Shown: positions 25,868 to 36,856 of the stretch, in pieces | Layout of the letters: each line of letters begins with the position of its first letter | How positions within the stretch are numbered: the stretch's first letter is position 1 | Assembly (NCBI RefSeq): GCF_013359595.1 | Contig: NZ_JABFMP010000004.1 | Coordinates: 1 to 64,000 of the forward strand | Length of the DNA: 64,000 nt | DNA from: Pseudomonas sp. C1C7 | GTDB taxonomy: Bacteria > Pseudomonadota > Gammaproteobacteria > Pseudomonadales > Pseudomonadaceae | Direction of reading: 5' to 3' | Translations under genes and position numbers: made by a program | The notes under the pieces: model-generated | What the model saw: the letters and a program-made list of their open reading frames with translations, nothing else | Database searches by the model: none | Told to the model about the DNA's origin: nothing

Positions 25868-25925
25868 AAAAGATCGCAGCGTTCGGTCGCTCTCTGTAGG
25901 AGCTGCCGAAGGCTGCGATCTTTTT
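25868..25925. terminator. lldR terminator within a REP-like element
   Basis: The long arms aaaagatcgcagc and gctgcgatctttt enclose ctgtaggagctgccgaag, a common Pseudomonas REP-type sequence. It ends in five T and sits between convergent lldR and smpB, so it can serve both strands. Confidence 0.75.
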
Positions 25926-25953
25926 GCTGGCGCCGTGAACTCAGGCTGAAAGA

Positions 25954-26436
25954 TTAATCTTCCTTGCCCTTGTTCCGCACAGCGCGCTGCAACTCACGTC
26001 CGGCGTCGCGTTCGCGCTCGGTATCACGCTTGTCGTATTCCTTCTTGCCCTTGCCCAGAGCGATCTCGCACTTGACCATGTGCTTGCTCCAGTACCAGGA
26101 CAGGCAGACGCAGGCGTAGCCCTTTTGCGCCACGGCAGCGGACAGCTTGTCCAGCTCGCGCCGGTTCAGCAGCAGCTTGCGCGTGCGCGTCGGGTCGGCG
26201 ATGACGTGGGTGCTGGCGGTGGTCAATGGCGTGATGTGACTGCCGAGCAGCCAGGCTTCGCCATCCTTGAGCAGCACGTAGCTGTCGACCAGTTGCAGCT
26301 TGTTCGCCCGCAAACTCTTTACTTCCCAACCGGCCAGGACCAGACCAGCCTCGAACTTGTGTTCGATGAAGTAATCGTGTCGCGCCTTTTTGTTTTGCGC
26401 GATTGTCCCTGTGGGGTGTTTCTTCTGTTTAGCCAT
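25954..26436 (-). CDS. smpB: SsrA-binding protein SmpB
   Basis: The 160-residue small basic protein binds the tRNA-like part of tmRNA and places it in the A site of stalled ribosomes. It has the usual order: [32 protein letters not shown], then [11 protein letters not shown], then the C-terminal basic tail [27 protein letters not shown] that lies in the empty mRNA channel. The start at 26436 is the family start; the open frame extends upstream to 26667 without homology. It is divergent from the transporter gene. Confidence 0.96.
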   Translation of the reverse strand: MAKQKKHPTGTIAQNKKARHDYFIEHKFEAGLVLAGWEVKSLRANKLQLVDSYVLLKDGEAWLLGSHITPLTTASTHVIADPTRTRKLLLNRRELDKLSAAVAQKGYACVCLSWYWSKHMVKCEIALGKGKKEYDKRDTERERDAGRELQRAVRNKGKED

Positions 26437-26554
26437 AGGGGCGGCATTATAGGGAGTTGCAAGCGAGTCGGCTACGGTGATGCGGTGTGCTTGAGCAGGT
26501 TGATTGAATCCCGGACAATGCGCGCACTTTTTTGAATGCTTGGTCGTAGTAGCA

Positions 26555-27958
26555 ATGTCGACAGACAAGGTTTCTGTCCACGGCAGTTGGGCCAGCCGCT
26601 GGGTTTTCATACTCGCCGCGACCGGTTCGGCCGTTGGGCTGGGAAGTATCTGGAAATTCCCGTACATGGTCGGGGTCTACGGCGGCGGCGCCTTCGTGTT
26701 GATGTTCCTCATCTGCGTCGCGCTGATCGGCATTCCGGTCATGCTGGCCGAAACCCTGATCGGCCGACGCGCCCGGCAAAGCCCGGCCAATGCCTTGAAA
26801 ACCCTGGCCCGGGAGGCGGGGCATTCGGGCAAGTGGTCATGGGGCGCTTTTGGCGGGATGATCACGGCGCTGCTGATTCTGTCTTTCTATAGTGTGGTCG
26901 GCGGCTGGTCGCTGGATTACATCATCGACATGGGGCGCGGCGATTTTCAGGGGGCGACACCCAGTCAGGTGGGCGTCTACTTTGGCAATGTCATCGCCGA
27001 TCCGTGGCGCCTGATACTGTGGCACACGATATTCATGCTGTTGTCTGCAATCGTGATCGCCAAGGGCGTCGTCGCGGGGCTCGAGCGCAGCTTGCGCATC
27101 ATGATGCCGTTGCTGTTCGTGATGATCCTGGTGCTTCTGGGTTACAGCATGACCACGGGGCATTTCATGGAGGGCGTGCATTTCATGTTCGACTTCCATC
27201 CGGAGAAAGTGCTGGGTGGCTTGTTGCCCGCCATGGGGCATGCGTTCTTTTCCCTGAGCGTGGGCGTGGGTTCGATCATGATCTACGGCGCTTACATGCC
27301 GAAACACTCATCGCTTTCCGGAACCGTCGTCGGCGTGGCCTTGCTCGATACCTTCGTTTCTCTGGTAGCTGGCCTGGCATTGTTTCCGATAGTGTTCGCC
27401 GCCGGCCTGGATCCCAGTGAAGGCCCGGGGCTCATGTTTGTCAGCTTGCCATTCGCCTTCGGTAATGTGGCGTTCGGCCAGCTGATGGGCGTAGTGTTCT
27501 TTGTACTGGTGGCGATTGCGGCCTGGAGCTCGGCGATTTCGCTGCTGGAGCCGATGGTGGCTTACCTGGTTGAGCGAACCCGCGTCCGCCGCGCCTGGGT
27601 GACCTTCTGGCTGGCATTCATCTGCTGGTTCGTGGGGTTGGGTACGGTGTTTTCCTTCAATATCTGGAAGCAGGCCAGGTTTTTCGTGAACGAAGACGGT
27701 TTGTTCCACCTCTACCAATGGGGTGCGGCGGGCGGACTGGATTTCTTCGGCGTGATCGACTTTTTCACCTCACGGATCATGTTGCCACTCGGTGGTTTAT
27801 GTTTCGTGGTGTTTGCGGGCTGGGTAATGGGTCGGGAAGCGGTGAGCGACGAATTGTCGATCCGCAACCCGGCGTTGTACGCCCTGTCCATGTTTTTGAT
27901 GCGCTATGTGGCGCCCATCGGCATTCTCGTAGTGTTTGCCGCCCAGCTGTGGAATTGA
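26555..27958 (+). CDS. Sodium-dependent transporter (NSS/SNF family)
   Basis: The 467-residue inner-membrane transporter has the LeuT fold. The hallmark TM1 sequence [26 protein letters not shown] holds the unwound sodium/substrate site. Twelve hydrophobic segments can be traced, including [17 protein letters not shown] in the central region. Bacterial relatives carry amino acids such as tyrosine or tryptophan; the substrate here cannot be read. I use the ATG at 26555; one at 26504 is in frame but its extension is not hydrophobic or conserved. It is followed eight bases later by ratA, so the two may share transcription. Confidence 0.9.
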   Translation: MSTDKVSVHGSWASRWVFILAATGSAVGLGSIWKFPYMVGVYGGGAFVLMFLICVALIGIPVMLAETLIGRRARQSPANALKTLAREAGHSGKWSWGAFGGMITALLILSFYSVVGGWSLDYIIDMGRGDFQGATPSQVGVYFGNVIADPWRLILWHTIFMLLSAIVIAKGVVAGLERSLRIMMPLLFVMILVLLGYSMTTGHFMEGVHFMFDFHPEKVLGGLLPAMGHAFFSLSVGVGSIMIYGAYMPKHSSLSGTVVGVALLDTFVSLVAGLALFPIVFAAGLDPSEGPGLMFVSLPFAFGNVAFGQLMGVVFFVLVAIAAWSSAISLLEPMVAYLVERTRVRRAWVTFWLAFICWFVGLGTVFSFNIWKQARFFVNEDGLFHLYQWGAAGGLDFFGVIDFFTSRIMLPLGGLCFVVFAGWVMGREAVSDELSIRNPALYALSMFLMRYVAPIGILVVFAAQLWN

Positions 27959-27965
27959 CGCTGAC

Positions 27966-28400
27966 ATGACGACACACATTTCTCGTTCGGCCTTGCTGCC
28001 GTACCCGGCGCAAGCCCTGTATGACCTGGTCAACGACGTGGCGAGGTATCCGGAGTTCCTGCCCTGGTGCTCCTCGTCGCAGGTACTTGAAAGCACGCCC
28101 GAATTCATGCGCGCGAGCGTTGGCGTGGCCAAAGGCGGGCTCAGCCAGCATTTCGTGACGCGTAATACCCTGGTGCCCGGTCAATCGATCGAGATGAACC
28201 TGGAGGAAGGGCCGTTCACTCAGTTGCACGGTGTCTGGGTGTTCAAGCCTTTGGGCGAAAAGGCCTGCAAGATCAGCCTGGATCTGTCGTTCGATTACGC
28301 AGGGCCGATTGTTCGAGCGACACTCGGGCCTTTGTTCAACCAGGCGGCCAATACGCTGGTGGATGCGTTCTGCCAGCGGGCCAAGCAAACGTATGGTTGA
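27966..28400 (+). CDS. ratA: RatA/COQ10-type START-domain protein
   Basis: The 144-residue polyketide cyclase/START-like protein has the family opening ISRSALLPYPAQALYDLVNDVARYPEFLPWC and a central SFDYAGPIVRATLGPLFNQ. E. coli RatA is reported as a ribosome-association toxin, and homologues such as COQ10 bind ubiquinone; which role holds here is open. It overlaps the downstream rnfH by eight bases. Confidence 0.9.
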   Translation: MTTHISRSALLPYPAQALYDLVNDVARYPEFLPWCSSSQVLESTPEFMRASVGVAKGGLSQHFVTRNTLVPGQSIEMNLEEGPFTQLHGVWVFKPLGEKACKISLDLSFDYAGPIVRATLGPLFNQAANTLVDAFCQRAKQTYG

Positions 28401-28695
28401 GGTCGAGGTGGTGTATGCCGCCATTGATCGACAGGTGCTGCTGTCGGTGGCGGTTCCGGCCGGGACGAGTGTTCGGGAGGTGTTGCTGAAATCCGGTATC
28501 GGGCAGACTTTCCCGGAGCTGGACCTGGCTGAGTGTCCGGTGGGGATTTTCGGCAAGGTTGTCACTGATCCAGCCGGTCGTCCGGTTCAGGATGGGGATC
28601 GCATCGAGATCTATCGGCCATTGCTGGCTGATCCCAAGGAAGTTCGCCGGCTACGTGCGGCCAAGGCGGCGGAGGCCAAGGCCCGGAATCAGTAG
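28393..28695 (+). CDS. RnfH/RatB-family ubiquitin-like protein
   Basis: The 100-residue small beta-grasp protein of the UPF0125/RnfH family has VEVVYAAIDRQVLLSVAVPAGTSVREVLL at the N-terminus and GDRIEIYRPLLADPKEVRRLRA at the C-terminus, the family signature. It starts inside the end of ratA in another frame. The pairing ratA-rnfH is conserved in gamma-proteobacteria. No molecular function is established. Confidence 0.9.
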   Translation: MVEVEVVYAAIDRQVLLSVAVPAGTSVREVLLKSGIGQTFPELDLAECPVGIFGKVVTDPAGRPVQDGDRIEIYRPLLADPKEVRRLRAAKAAEAKARNQ

Positions 28696-28712
28696 ATCGT
28701 TACCAATAGGCA

Positions 28713-28744
28713 ATAAAAAACCCGGACATGCCGGGTTTTTTATT
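28713..28744. terminator. Bidirectional terminator between rnfH and bamE
   Basis: The symmetrical hairpin aataaaaaacccgg / ccgggttttttatt has A and T runs on both sides and serves the two convergent genes. Confidence 0.9.
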
Positions 28745-28754
28745 GCGTCGCAAA

Positions 28755-29282
28755 TTATTGCGGCGATGTTTCCAGTGGTTCTGGAGTCGGGACGGGAACT
28801 GTTTCCACGCCGTCCACTTCCTTCTGGATCTGATCCAGCAACGAACCTGGCTTGGTCGGTTTTTCCGGCTTTGGCTTCTCGACGTTTTCCGCTGGTGCGT
28901 TGACGGTCGTGCCGCTGTCCTTGCCGAGAATTGCCTCGTCACGACTCACGCCAGGCATGAAGTCGCCAGACAGGCTGACAAGTTGATCATTTGGGTTGAA
29001 GATAACGCTAATGCGTTCCTGTTGGCGTTCACCGCCACCCGGTTGCAGGCTGTACAGGTAATCCCAGCGATCGGCATGGAACGTGTCGGTCAGCAGAGGG
29101 TTGCCCATGATAAACCTTACTTGCTTACGGGTCATTCCCGGGCGTAACTGGTCTATCATGTCCTGCGTGACGACATTGCCCTGCTGGATGTCGATTTTGT
29201 AAACCCCGGGGAATGAACAACCGGCGAGTGCGAGCAGTCCCACAAAGGTGAAACTGGTTAGCAAGAGCTTGGTGTTTTGCAT
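28755..29282 (-). CDS. bamE: Outer-membrane assembly lipoprotein BamE (SmpA/OmlA)
   Basis: The 175-residue lipoprotein is a subunit of the Bam complex that inserts beta-barrel proteins in the outer membrane. The lipobox LLALAGC puts the lipidated cysteine at 22. The BamE core follows ([37 protein letters not shown] and [10 protein letters not shown]). A proline- and lysine-rich C-terminal extension (about residues 125-175) goes beyond the roughly 110-residue E. coli protein, as is usual in Pseudomonas. It is divergent from fur. Confidence 0.95.
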   Translation of the reverse strand: MQNTKLLLTSFTFVGLLALAGCSFPGVYKIDIQQGNVVTQDMIDQLRPGMTRKQVRFIMGNPLLTDTFHADRWDYLYSLQPGGGERQQERISVIFNPNDQLVSLSGDFMPGVSRDEAILGKDSGTTVNAPAENVEKPKPEKPTKPGSLLDQIQKEVDGVETVPVPTPEPLETSPQ

Positions 29283-29379
29283 CGGTGGGCGACTTCCACT
29301 ATCTTGGCTGGGACAACGTAAACGCCGATCATACCCGCATTAAGAGAAGCTGCGAAGCAGCATCGCGAGAAAGCTGACC

Positions 29380-29784
29380 ATGGTTGAAAATAGCGAACTA
29401 CGCAAAGCCGGCCTCAAAGTGACCCTGCCACGGGTCAAAATTCTGCAAATGCTCGATTCCGCCGAGCAGCGCCACATGAGTGCTGAAGATGTTTACAAGG
29501 CACTCATGGAGGCTGGCGAGGACGTCGGTCTGGCCACGGTTTACCGTGTTCTGACCCAGTTCGAGGCAGCTGGCCTTGTGGTGCGGCACAACTTTGACGG
29601 AGGCCATGCGGTCTTCGAGCTGGACGACGGCAAGCATCACGACCATATGGTCAACGTCGAGACCAGTGAAGTGATCGAGTTTTTCGACCAGGAAATCGAG
29701 AATCTGCAGAAAGCGATCGTCGAGAAGTATGGCTTCGAGATGGTTGATCACAATCTGGTGCTGTACGTACGCAAGAAAAAGTAA
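29380..29784 (+). CDS. fur: Ferric uptake regulator Fur
   Basis: The 134-residue iron-responsive repressor has an N-terminal winged helix (GLKVTLPRVKILQML; DVGLATVYRVLTQFEAAGLV) and a C-terminal dimerisation and metal domain (GGHAVFELDDGKHHDHMVNVETSEVIEF). The histidine/glutamate metal ligands are present, but the protein contains no cysteine, so the structural Cys-x-x-Cys site of E. coli Fur is missing, as in other Pseudomonas Fur proteins. It is divergent from bamE, with about 97 bases between the starts. Confidence 0.96.
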   Translation: MVENSELRKAGLKVTLPRVKILQMLDSAEQRHMSAEDVYKALMEAGEDVGLATVYRVLTQFEAAGLVVRHNFDGGHAVFELDDGKHHDHMVNVETSEVIEFFDQEIENLQKAIVEKYGFEMVDHNLVLYVRKKK

Positions 29785-29818
29785 GCATGTCGCGCGAATT
29801 CAAGGTTCGCGAAACGAA

Positions 29819-29850
29819 CGAAGGCGACCCCAGGGTCGCCTTCGTGCTTT
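29819..29850. terminator. Terminator between fur and recN
   Basis: The hairpin cgaaggcgaccc / gggtcgccttcg has a minimal loop and is followed by tgcttt. It lies between two convergent genes. Confidence 0.75.
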
Positions 29851-29859
29851 CTGCCGGTC

Positions 29860-31533
29860 TCAGGCTTTCGCCGCGACCACCATTTTCTTGGCATGAGCCA
29901 AGGACTCCTTGGTGAGGTCGATGCCGCCCAGCATGCGAGCCACCTCTTCGACCCGGTCGTTCTTGTTCAGCTTCGAGACGGCGGTGCGGGTCGCATCTTC
30001 GCCTCTTACCTTGTGCACAAACAGGTGTTGATGACCCTGAGCTGCCACTTGCGGCAAGTGAGTCACGGTCAGAACCTGCCCTCTCTCCCCAAGTCGACGC
30101 AGTAATTGGCCGACAATTTCGGCTGTCGGGCCGCCGATACCCACGTCCACTTCGTCGAACACCAGTGTCGGTACACGAGAGGTTTGTGCGGTGATCACCT
30201 GAATGGCCAGGCTGATCCGTGACAACTCACCGCCCGATGCAACTTTCGCCAGCGCCTTCAAAGGCTGGCCGGGGTTGGCGCTGACCAGCAATTCCACTTG
30301 TTCCAGTCCGTTCGGCAGCAGTTCATCGCCGCTGTTGGGGCGCAACTCGATGGTGAAGCGCCCCCCCGGCATGCCCAGACGCTGGATTTCCTGTTCCACG
30401 GCGCTGGCCAGGCTGCCGGATGCCTGGTGGCGCAGGTCGCTCAGCTCCCGTGCCTTCTCCTGATAATGACGAGCGTAGGACGACAGTTCGTCGCTCAGTC
30501 GCTCGATGGATTCGTCATTGGCATTCAGGGTTTCGATTTCTTCCAGCAGCTTTTGCTGCATTTCGCCGACTTCAGTTGGCTGGATGCGGTGTTTGCGCGC
30601 CAGGGTATAGATAGCGTCCAGGCGTTCTTCCAGATACTGAAGGCGCGAGGGGTCGGCATCGAAGTTGTCGAGGAAGCGGTTCAGTTCGCCCACGGCTTCT
30701 TCGACCTGGATCTGTGCGCTGGTCAGCAGACTGCTCGCCTCACCCAGCGCGCCGATCGAACTGTTGACGCTCGACAGGCGGTTCAGGCTGGCGGTGAGGG
30801 CGTTAAGCACATTGCCGGAATCACTTTCGCTGCATTGCTCGACCACTTGCCGGCAGATGCCCAGCAGGGTTTCGGCGTTGGTCAGGTTCTTGTGTTCCTG
30901 CTCCAGTTGCTCAAGCTCGTTGTCGCCAAGGCCGAGGTTTTCCAGTTCTTCCAGCTGATAACTGAGTAACTGATGGCGGGCACGCTGCTCGTCGCCCGAG
31001 TTGGAAAGGCGCTCCAGTTCCTGGCGAGTCTGGCGCCAGCGCTGCGCGGCCAGCTGTACCTGGCGGGCAAGATCCGTCGCGCCGGCGTACTCGTCGAGCA
31101 GGCGTCGGTGGGTGTCGGTCTTGAGCAGGGATTGGTGTTCGTGCTGGCTATGAATGTCGATCAGCAGTTCGCCCAGCGCCTTCAGGTCGCCCAGAGGGCA
31201 GGGCGTGCCATTGATATAGCCGCGCGAGCGTCCCTCGGCGGTGATGACCCGGCGCAGGATGCACGGGCCATCGTTCTCGAGATCGCGCTCGGCCAGCCAG
31301 GCGCCGGCTTCCGGGATGTCGGCCAGGTCGAAGGTTGCCAGGATATCGGCCTTGTCCGCGCCGGGGCGGACCACGCCGCTGTCGGCTCGATCACCGAGGG
31401 TCAGGCCCAGGGCGTCGAGCATGATCGACTTGCCGGCGCCGGTTTCCCCGGTGATCACGCTCATCCCGCGATCGAGTTCGAGATCGAGATGTTCAACGAT
31501 GGCGTAGTTGTGTACGGACAGGTGCACCAGCAT
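29860..31533 (-). CDS. recN: DNA repair ATPase RecN
   Basis: The 557-residue SMC-like ATPase acts in double-strand break repair. Walker A is GETGAGKS near residue 30 and the Q-region follows (IDIHSQHEHQSLL). Long coiled coils fill about 150-360. The C-terminal ATPase lobe has the signature SGGELSR and Walker B TLVFDEVDVGIGG. The length is normal. The gene is alone between fur (convergent) and grpE (divergent). A consensus-like SOS box overlaps its promoter, so DNA damage should induce it. Confidence 0.96.
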   Translation of the reverse strand: MLVHLSVHNYAIVEHLDLELDRGMSVITGETGAGKSIMLDALGLTLGDRADSGVVRPGADKADILATFDLADIPEAGAWLAERDLENDGPCILRRVITAEGRSRGYINGTPCPLGDLKALGELLIDIHSQHEHQSLLKTDTHRRLLDEYAGATDLARQVQLAAQRWRQTRQELERLSNSGDEQRARHQLLSYQLEELENLGLGDNELEQLEQEHKNLTNAETLLGICRQVVEQCSESDSGNVLNALTASLNRLSSVNSSIGALGEASSLLTSAQIQVEEAVGELNRFLDNFDADPSRLQYLEERLDAIYTLARKHRIQPTEVGEMQQKLLEEIETLNANDESIERLSDELSSYARHYQEKARELSDLRHQASGSLASAVEQEIQRLGMPGGRFTIELRPNSGDELLPNGLEQVELLVSANPGQPLKALAKVASGGELSRISLAIQVITAQTSRVPTLVFDEVDVGIGGPTAEIVGQLLRRLGERGQVLTVTHLPQVAAQGHQHLFVHKVRGEDATRTAVSKLNKNDRVEEVARMLGGIDLTKESLAHAKKMVVAAKA

Positions 31534-31557
31534 GAAGGCCGCTCCCAGGCTTTAGGT

Positions 31558-31594
31558 CTGGTTATTTATACAGTGTTTTGTTTTGGGCTGACAA
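31558..31594 (-). promoter_or_regulatory. recN promoter with LexA box
   Basis: On the minus strand TTGTCA (31589-31594) and TATAAA (31565-31570) lie 18 bases apart. The LexA box CTGTATAAATAACCAG (31558-31573) covers the -10. Its CTGT-n8-CCAG form resembles the E. coli recN box. Repression by LexA until DNA damage follows from the known SOS circuit. Confidence 0.85.
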
Positions 31595-31692
31595 TGCCCC
31601 TCGTTAGCTCGATTCGCTTGAGCCGACGAAATTCTTAGCGCGCCCTGGAATGACAATGCAGCTGTTTTTTGTAGGGTTAATGCTTGGCGCCC

Positions 31693-31720
31693 CTTGAAGC
31701 TGAATTTTGCAGCCCCATAT
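31693..31720 (+). promoter_or_regulatory. Sigma-32 heat-shock promoter of grpE
   Basis: CTTGAA, 14 bases, CCCCATAT: a near-perfect sigma-32 (RpoH) consensus about 50 bases upstream of the grpE start codon. Confidence 0.9.
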
Positions 31721-31773
31721 AGCTGGGCAGAAGTGCGAGTCAGGCTCGCAGACGATATTGAAAGGAGAATTTT

Positions 31774-32340
31774 ATGGCTGACGAACAGACAGTGGATACG
31801 CAAAACCCAGACGCCAATCAGGCGCCCGAGGCTTCGGGTGAAGATCTGGCGGCTCGTGTACAAGTGCTCGAAGAGCAACTGGCAGGCGCGCAGGATCAGG
31901 CTTTGCGTGTAGCCGCCGATCTGCAGAACGTCCGCCGTCGCGCCGAGCAGGATGTAGAAAAGGCTCACAAATTCGCCCTGGAAAAATTCGCCGGCGATCT
32001 GCTGCCGATCATCGACAGCCTGGAGCGCGGCCTGGAATTGTCCAGCCCGGATGACGAAAGCATCCGTCCGATGCGCGAAGGTATCGAACTGACCCTGAAA
32101 ATGTTCCAGGACACCCTGAAGCGTTATCAGCTGGAAGCGATCGATCCGCATGGCGAACCGTTCAATGCCGTTCTGCATCAGGCAATGGCCATGCAGGAAA
32201 GCGCAGACCTGGAGCCAAACAGCGTGCTCAAGGTGTTCCAGAAGGGCTACCAGCTCAACGGTCGCCTGCTGCGCCCGGCAATGGTCGTGGTCAGCAAGGC
32301 TCCGGCGCCAGTTTCGCCTTCTATTGACGAGCAGGCTTGA
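31774..32340 (+). CDS. grpE: Nucleotide-exchange factor GrpE
   Basis: The 188-residue co-chaperone releases ADP from DnaK. It has an acidic, flexible N-terminus, a long helix (about 25-90: [36 protein letters not shown]), then the compact beta domain with the typical [23 protein letters not shown] and [29 protein letters not shown] stands before the ATG. It is the first gene of the grpE-dnaK-dnaJ heat-shock cluster, behind a sigma-32 promoter. Confidence 0.96.
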   Translation: MADEQTVDTQNPDANQAPEASGEDLAARVQVLEEQLAGAQDQALRVAADLQNVRRRAEQDVEKAHKFALEKFAGDLLPIIDSLERGLELSSPDDESIRPMREGIELTLKMFQDTLKRYQLEAIDPHGEPFNAVLHQAMAMQESADLEPNSVLKVFQKGYQLNGRLLRPAMVVVSKAPAPVSPSIDEQA

Positions 32341-32363
32341 AACTAGCCGAAAGGCCCCCATTT
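32336..32363 (+). promoter_or_regulatory. Second sigma-32 promoter, in front of dnaK
   Basis: CTTGAA (32336-32341), 14 bases, CCCCATTT (32356-32363). The -35 element overlaps the grpE stop codon. This would let dnaK be made in excess of grpE after heat shock. Confidence 0.88.
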
Positions 32364-32442
32364 AGAAGTCAAGCGTTTAAGTGCTACCGCAGTTGGCAAC
32401 CACCGCTGCGGCAACCAAATCCAAAGTTTCGGGAGAGTGAAC

Positions 32443-34359
32443 ATGGGCAAAATCATCGGTATCGACCTGGGGACTACCAACTCCTGCGTCTCCGTGCTGG
32501 AAAACGGCACCGCCAAAGTCATTGAAAACGCCGAAGGCGCGCGTACTACGCCATCGATCATCGCTTACGCCAACGACGGCGAAATCCTGGTTGGCCAGTC
32601 GGCCAAGCGTCAGGCGGTGACCAACCCGCACAACACCCTGTACGCGGTAAAGCGTCTGATCGGTCGTCGTTTTGAAGAAGACGTCGTTCAGAAAGACATC
32701 CAGATGGTCCCTTACAAGATCGTCAAGGCTGACAACAATGACGCCTGGGTTGAAGTGAACGGCCAGAAAATGGCTCCGCCACAGATCTCGGCTGAAATTC
32801 TGAAGAAAATGAAGAAGACCGCCGAAGACTACCTCGGCGAGCCAGTGACCGAAGCTGTGATCACCGTTCCGGCCTACTTCAACGACAGTCAGCGCCAGGC
32901 CACCAAAGACGCCGGCCGCATCGCTGGTCTGGACGTAAAACGTATCATCAACGAACCAACCGCGGCCGCTCTGGCTTACGGTATGGACAAGGCCAAGGGC
33001 GACCACACCGTCATCGTTTATGACCTGGGTGGCGGTACCTTCGACGTTTCCGTGATCGAAATCGCTGAAGTCGACGGTGAGCACCAGTTCGAAGTGTTGG
33101 CCACCAACGGCGACACCTTCCTGGGTGGTGAGGACTTTGACATTCGTCTGATCGACTACCTCGTCGACGAATTCAAGAAAGAAAGCGGCATGAACCTCAA
33201 AGGTGATCCGCTGGCGATGCAGCGTCTGAAAGAAGCTGCTGAAAAAGCCAAGATCGAGCTGTCTTCCGCTCAGTCGACCGACGTGAACCTGCCGTACATC
33301 ACTGCAGACGCCACCGGTCCTAAGCACCTGAACGTGAAGATCTCCCGTGCCAAGCTGGAAGCGCTGGTGGAAGATCTGGTTCAACGCACCATCGAGCCTT
33401 GCCGCATCGCTCTGAAAGACTCCGGTATCGACGTTGGTTCGATCAACGACGTGATCCTGGTGGGCGGTCAGACCCGTATGCCACTGGTTCAGAAGCTGGT
33501 GACCGAATTCTTCGGCAAAGAAGCTCGCAAGGACGTGAACCCGGACGAAGCTGTTGCCATGGGTGCTGCGATCCAGGGCGCCGTTCTGGCTGGCGACGTT
33601 AAAGACGTTCTGCTGCTGGACGTCAGCCCGCTGACCCTGGGTATCGAAACCATGGGTGGCGTGATGACTGCGCTGATCGAGAAAAACACCACGATTCCTA
33701 CCAAGAAATCGCAAGTGTTCTCGACTGCCGACGACAACCAGGGCGCCGTGACCATTCACGTGCTGCAAGGTGAGCGTAAGCAAGCGGCTCAGAACAAGTC
33801 CCTGGGCAAGTTCGACCTGGCCGAGATTCCACCAGCACCACGTGGCGTGCCACAAATCGAAGTGACCTTCGACATCGACGCCAACGGCATCCTGCACGTA
33901 GGCGCCAAGGACAAGGCCACTGGCAAGACTCAGTCGATCGTGATCAAGGCCAACTCCGGTCTGTCCGACGAAGAGATCGAGCGCATGGTGCGTGACGCCG
34001 AGGCCAATGCCGAGGAAGACCGCAAGTTCGAAGAACTGGCCGCTGCCCGTAACCAGGGTGACGCACTGGTTCACTCGACTCGCAAAATGGTCGCTGATGC
34101 TGGCGACAAGGTGAGCGCTGAAGAGAAGACTGCCATCGAAGCTGCCGTGGTTGCCCTGGAAGCTGCCGTAAAAGGCGACGACAAAGCTGCTATCGAGGCC
34201 AAGGTCGAAGAGCTGTCCAAGGTCTCCGCGCCAGTGGCTCAGAAGATGTACGCCGAACAGGCTCAACCGGCTGAAGGCGCTGCGCAGCAGGGCGAGTCGG
34301 CTGAAAAGGCTGACGACGTTGTCGATGCCGAGTTCGAAGAAGTCAAAGACCACAAGTAA
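32443..34359 (+). CDS. dnaK: Chaperone DnaK (Hsp70)
   Basis: The 638-residue Hsp70 chaperone opens with [15 protein letters not shown]. The ATPase domain includes the [15 protein letters not shown] and [11 protein letters not shown] motifs. A linker ([16 protein letters not shown]) leads to the substrate-binding domain, and the tail ends in EFEEVKDHK, a DnaK-type EEV-containing terminus. The ATG at 32443 is preferred over the one two codons earlier because GGGAG lies at the right distance. It works with DnaJ and GrpE, encoded on either side. Confidence 0.98.
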   Translation: MGKIIGIDLGTTNSCVSVLENGTAKVIENAEGARTTPSIIAYANDGEILVGQSAKRQAVTNPHNTLYAVKRLIGRRFEEDVVQKDIQMVPYKIVKADNNDAWVEVNGQKMAPPQISAEILKKMKKTAEDYLGEPVTEAVITVPAYFNDSQRQATKDAGRIAGLDVKRIINEPTAAALAYGMDKAKGDHTVIVYDLGGGTFDVSVIEIAEVDGEHQFEVLATNGDTFLGGEDFDIRLIDYLVDEFKKESGMNLKGDPLAMQRLKEAAEKAKIELSSAQSTDVNLPYITADATGPKHLNVKISRAKLEALVEDLVQRTIEPCRIALKDSGIDVGSINDVILVGGQTRMPLVQKLVTEFFGKEARKDVNPDEAVAMGAAIQGAVLAGDVKDVLLLDVSPLTLGIETMGGVMTALIEKNTTIPTKKSQVFSTADDNQGAVTIHVLQGERKQAAQNKSLGKFDLAEIPPAPRGVPQIEVTFDIDANGILHVGAKDKATGKTQSIVIKANSGLSDEEIERMVRDAEANAEEDRKFEELAAARNQGDALVHSTRKMVADAGDKVSAEEKTAIEAAVVALEAAVKGDDKAAIEAKVEELSKVSAPVAQKMYAEQAQPAEGAAQQGESAEKADDVVDAEFEEVKDHK

Positions 34360-34413
34360 GTTGTTGGTCGGCCGGTTGACTGTCTTTGGGCAGTGACTGG
34401 TAGGATGTCGCCG

Positions 34414-34433
34414 CGCGGGAGCCTGCTCCCGCG
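34414..34433. other. Hairpin in the dnaK-dnaJ gap
   Basis: The arms cgcgggag and ctcccgcg pair perfectly around a cctg loop, without a T-run, in the 299-base gap between dnaK and dnaJ. It may reduce read-through or act in mRNA processing. No gene is seen elsewhere in the gap. Confidence 0.6.
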
Positions 34434-34658
34434 TTGGCGTGTCTGGAGTACACGAATTTTTACAGCATGCGACGACGTTCGGATGCTGGTGGTATGGCCG
34501 GAAATGCTCCTGCTTTTCGAGCCGAAAGTACCGCAATGAACCAAAAGACCAGGATCGTTGAATCGACGTGAGTTGGGTCCGGGCCTGTATTGGGGCTCAA
34601 CGAGTTTGGCGAAGCTCAGGAGAGGTTTGCCGAACGTCCTCAAGAGTGCAGAAGACAT

Positions 34659-36597
<1,939 letters not shown>

Positions 36598-36607
36598 GTC
36601 GCACTTG

Positions 36608-36643
36608 AAACCGGGTTCATACGCAATGTTTGAGCCCGGTTTT
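36608..36643 (+). terminator. dapB terminator
   Basis: The stem aaaccggg-ttca / tga-gcccggttt has an 11-base loop and ends in ggtttta. It starts 11 bases after the dapB stop. Confidence 0.7.
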
Positions 36644-36773
36644 ACACCGCCAAGCGACGACCTGTCGCATTCTCTGGCCTTTCGGGCTCATTGGCGGTAG
36701 ACCAAAAAAGCCTTTTTCTGTAAGCTACAGCTTTAGTGTGTCCACTAAAAGCGCGCAGAATAATTCAGTGAAG

Positions 36774-36811
36774 AAGCGGGGTGACGTGTCCATACGTCAC
36801 TCCGCTTTTTT
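36774..36811 (+). terminator. Attenuator-like terminator in the carA leader
   Basis: A 14-bp stem (aagcgg-g-gtgacgt with acgtcac-t-ccgctt, one G-T pair) with a 6-base loop is followed directly by six T, 46 bases before the carA start. As dapB already has a hairpin at 36608, this second one probably regulates entry into carA. A leader frame starting at GTG 36737 runs through it and stops at 36860, overlapping the carA start codon (TTGA). Confidence 0.75.
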
Positions 36812-36856
36812 ACAACCTGCGATCGCCCTTTCAGGCTTTATTTACGGGAGGTCTTC

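Noticed and set aside
32377..34536. 719-codon minus-strand frame opposite dnaK
   Set aside because: Antisense to a canonical dnaK; no ribosome site or family resemblance.
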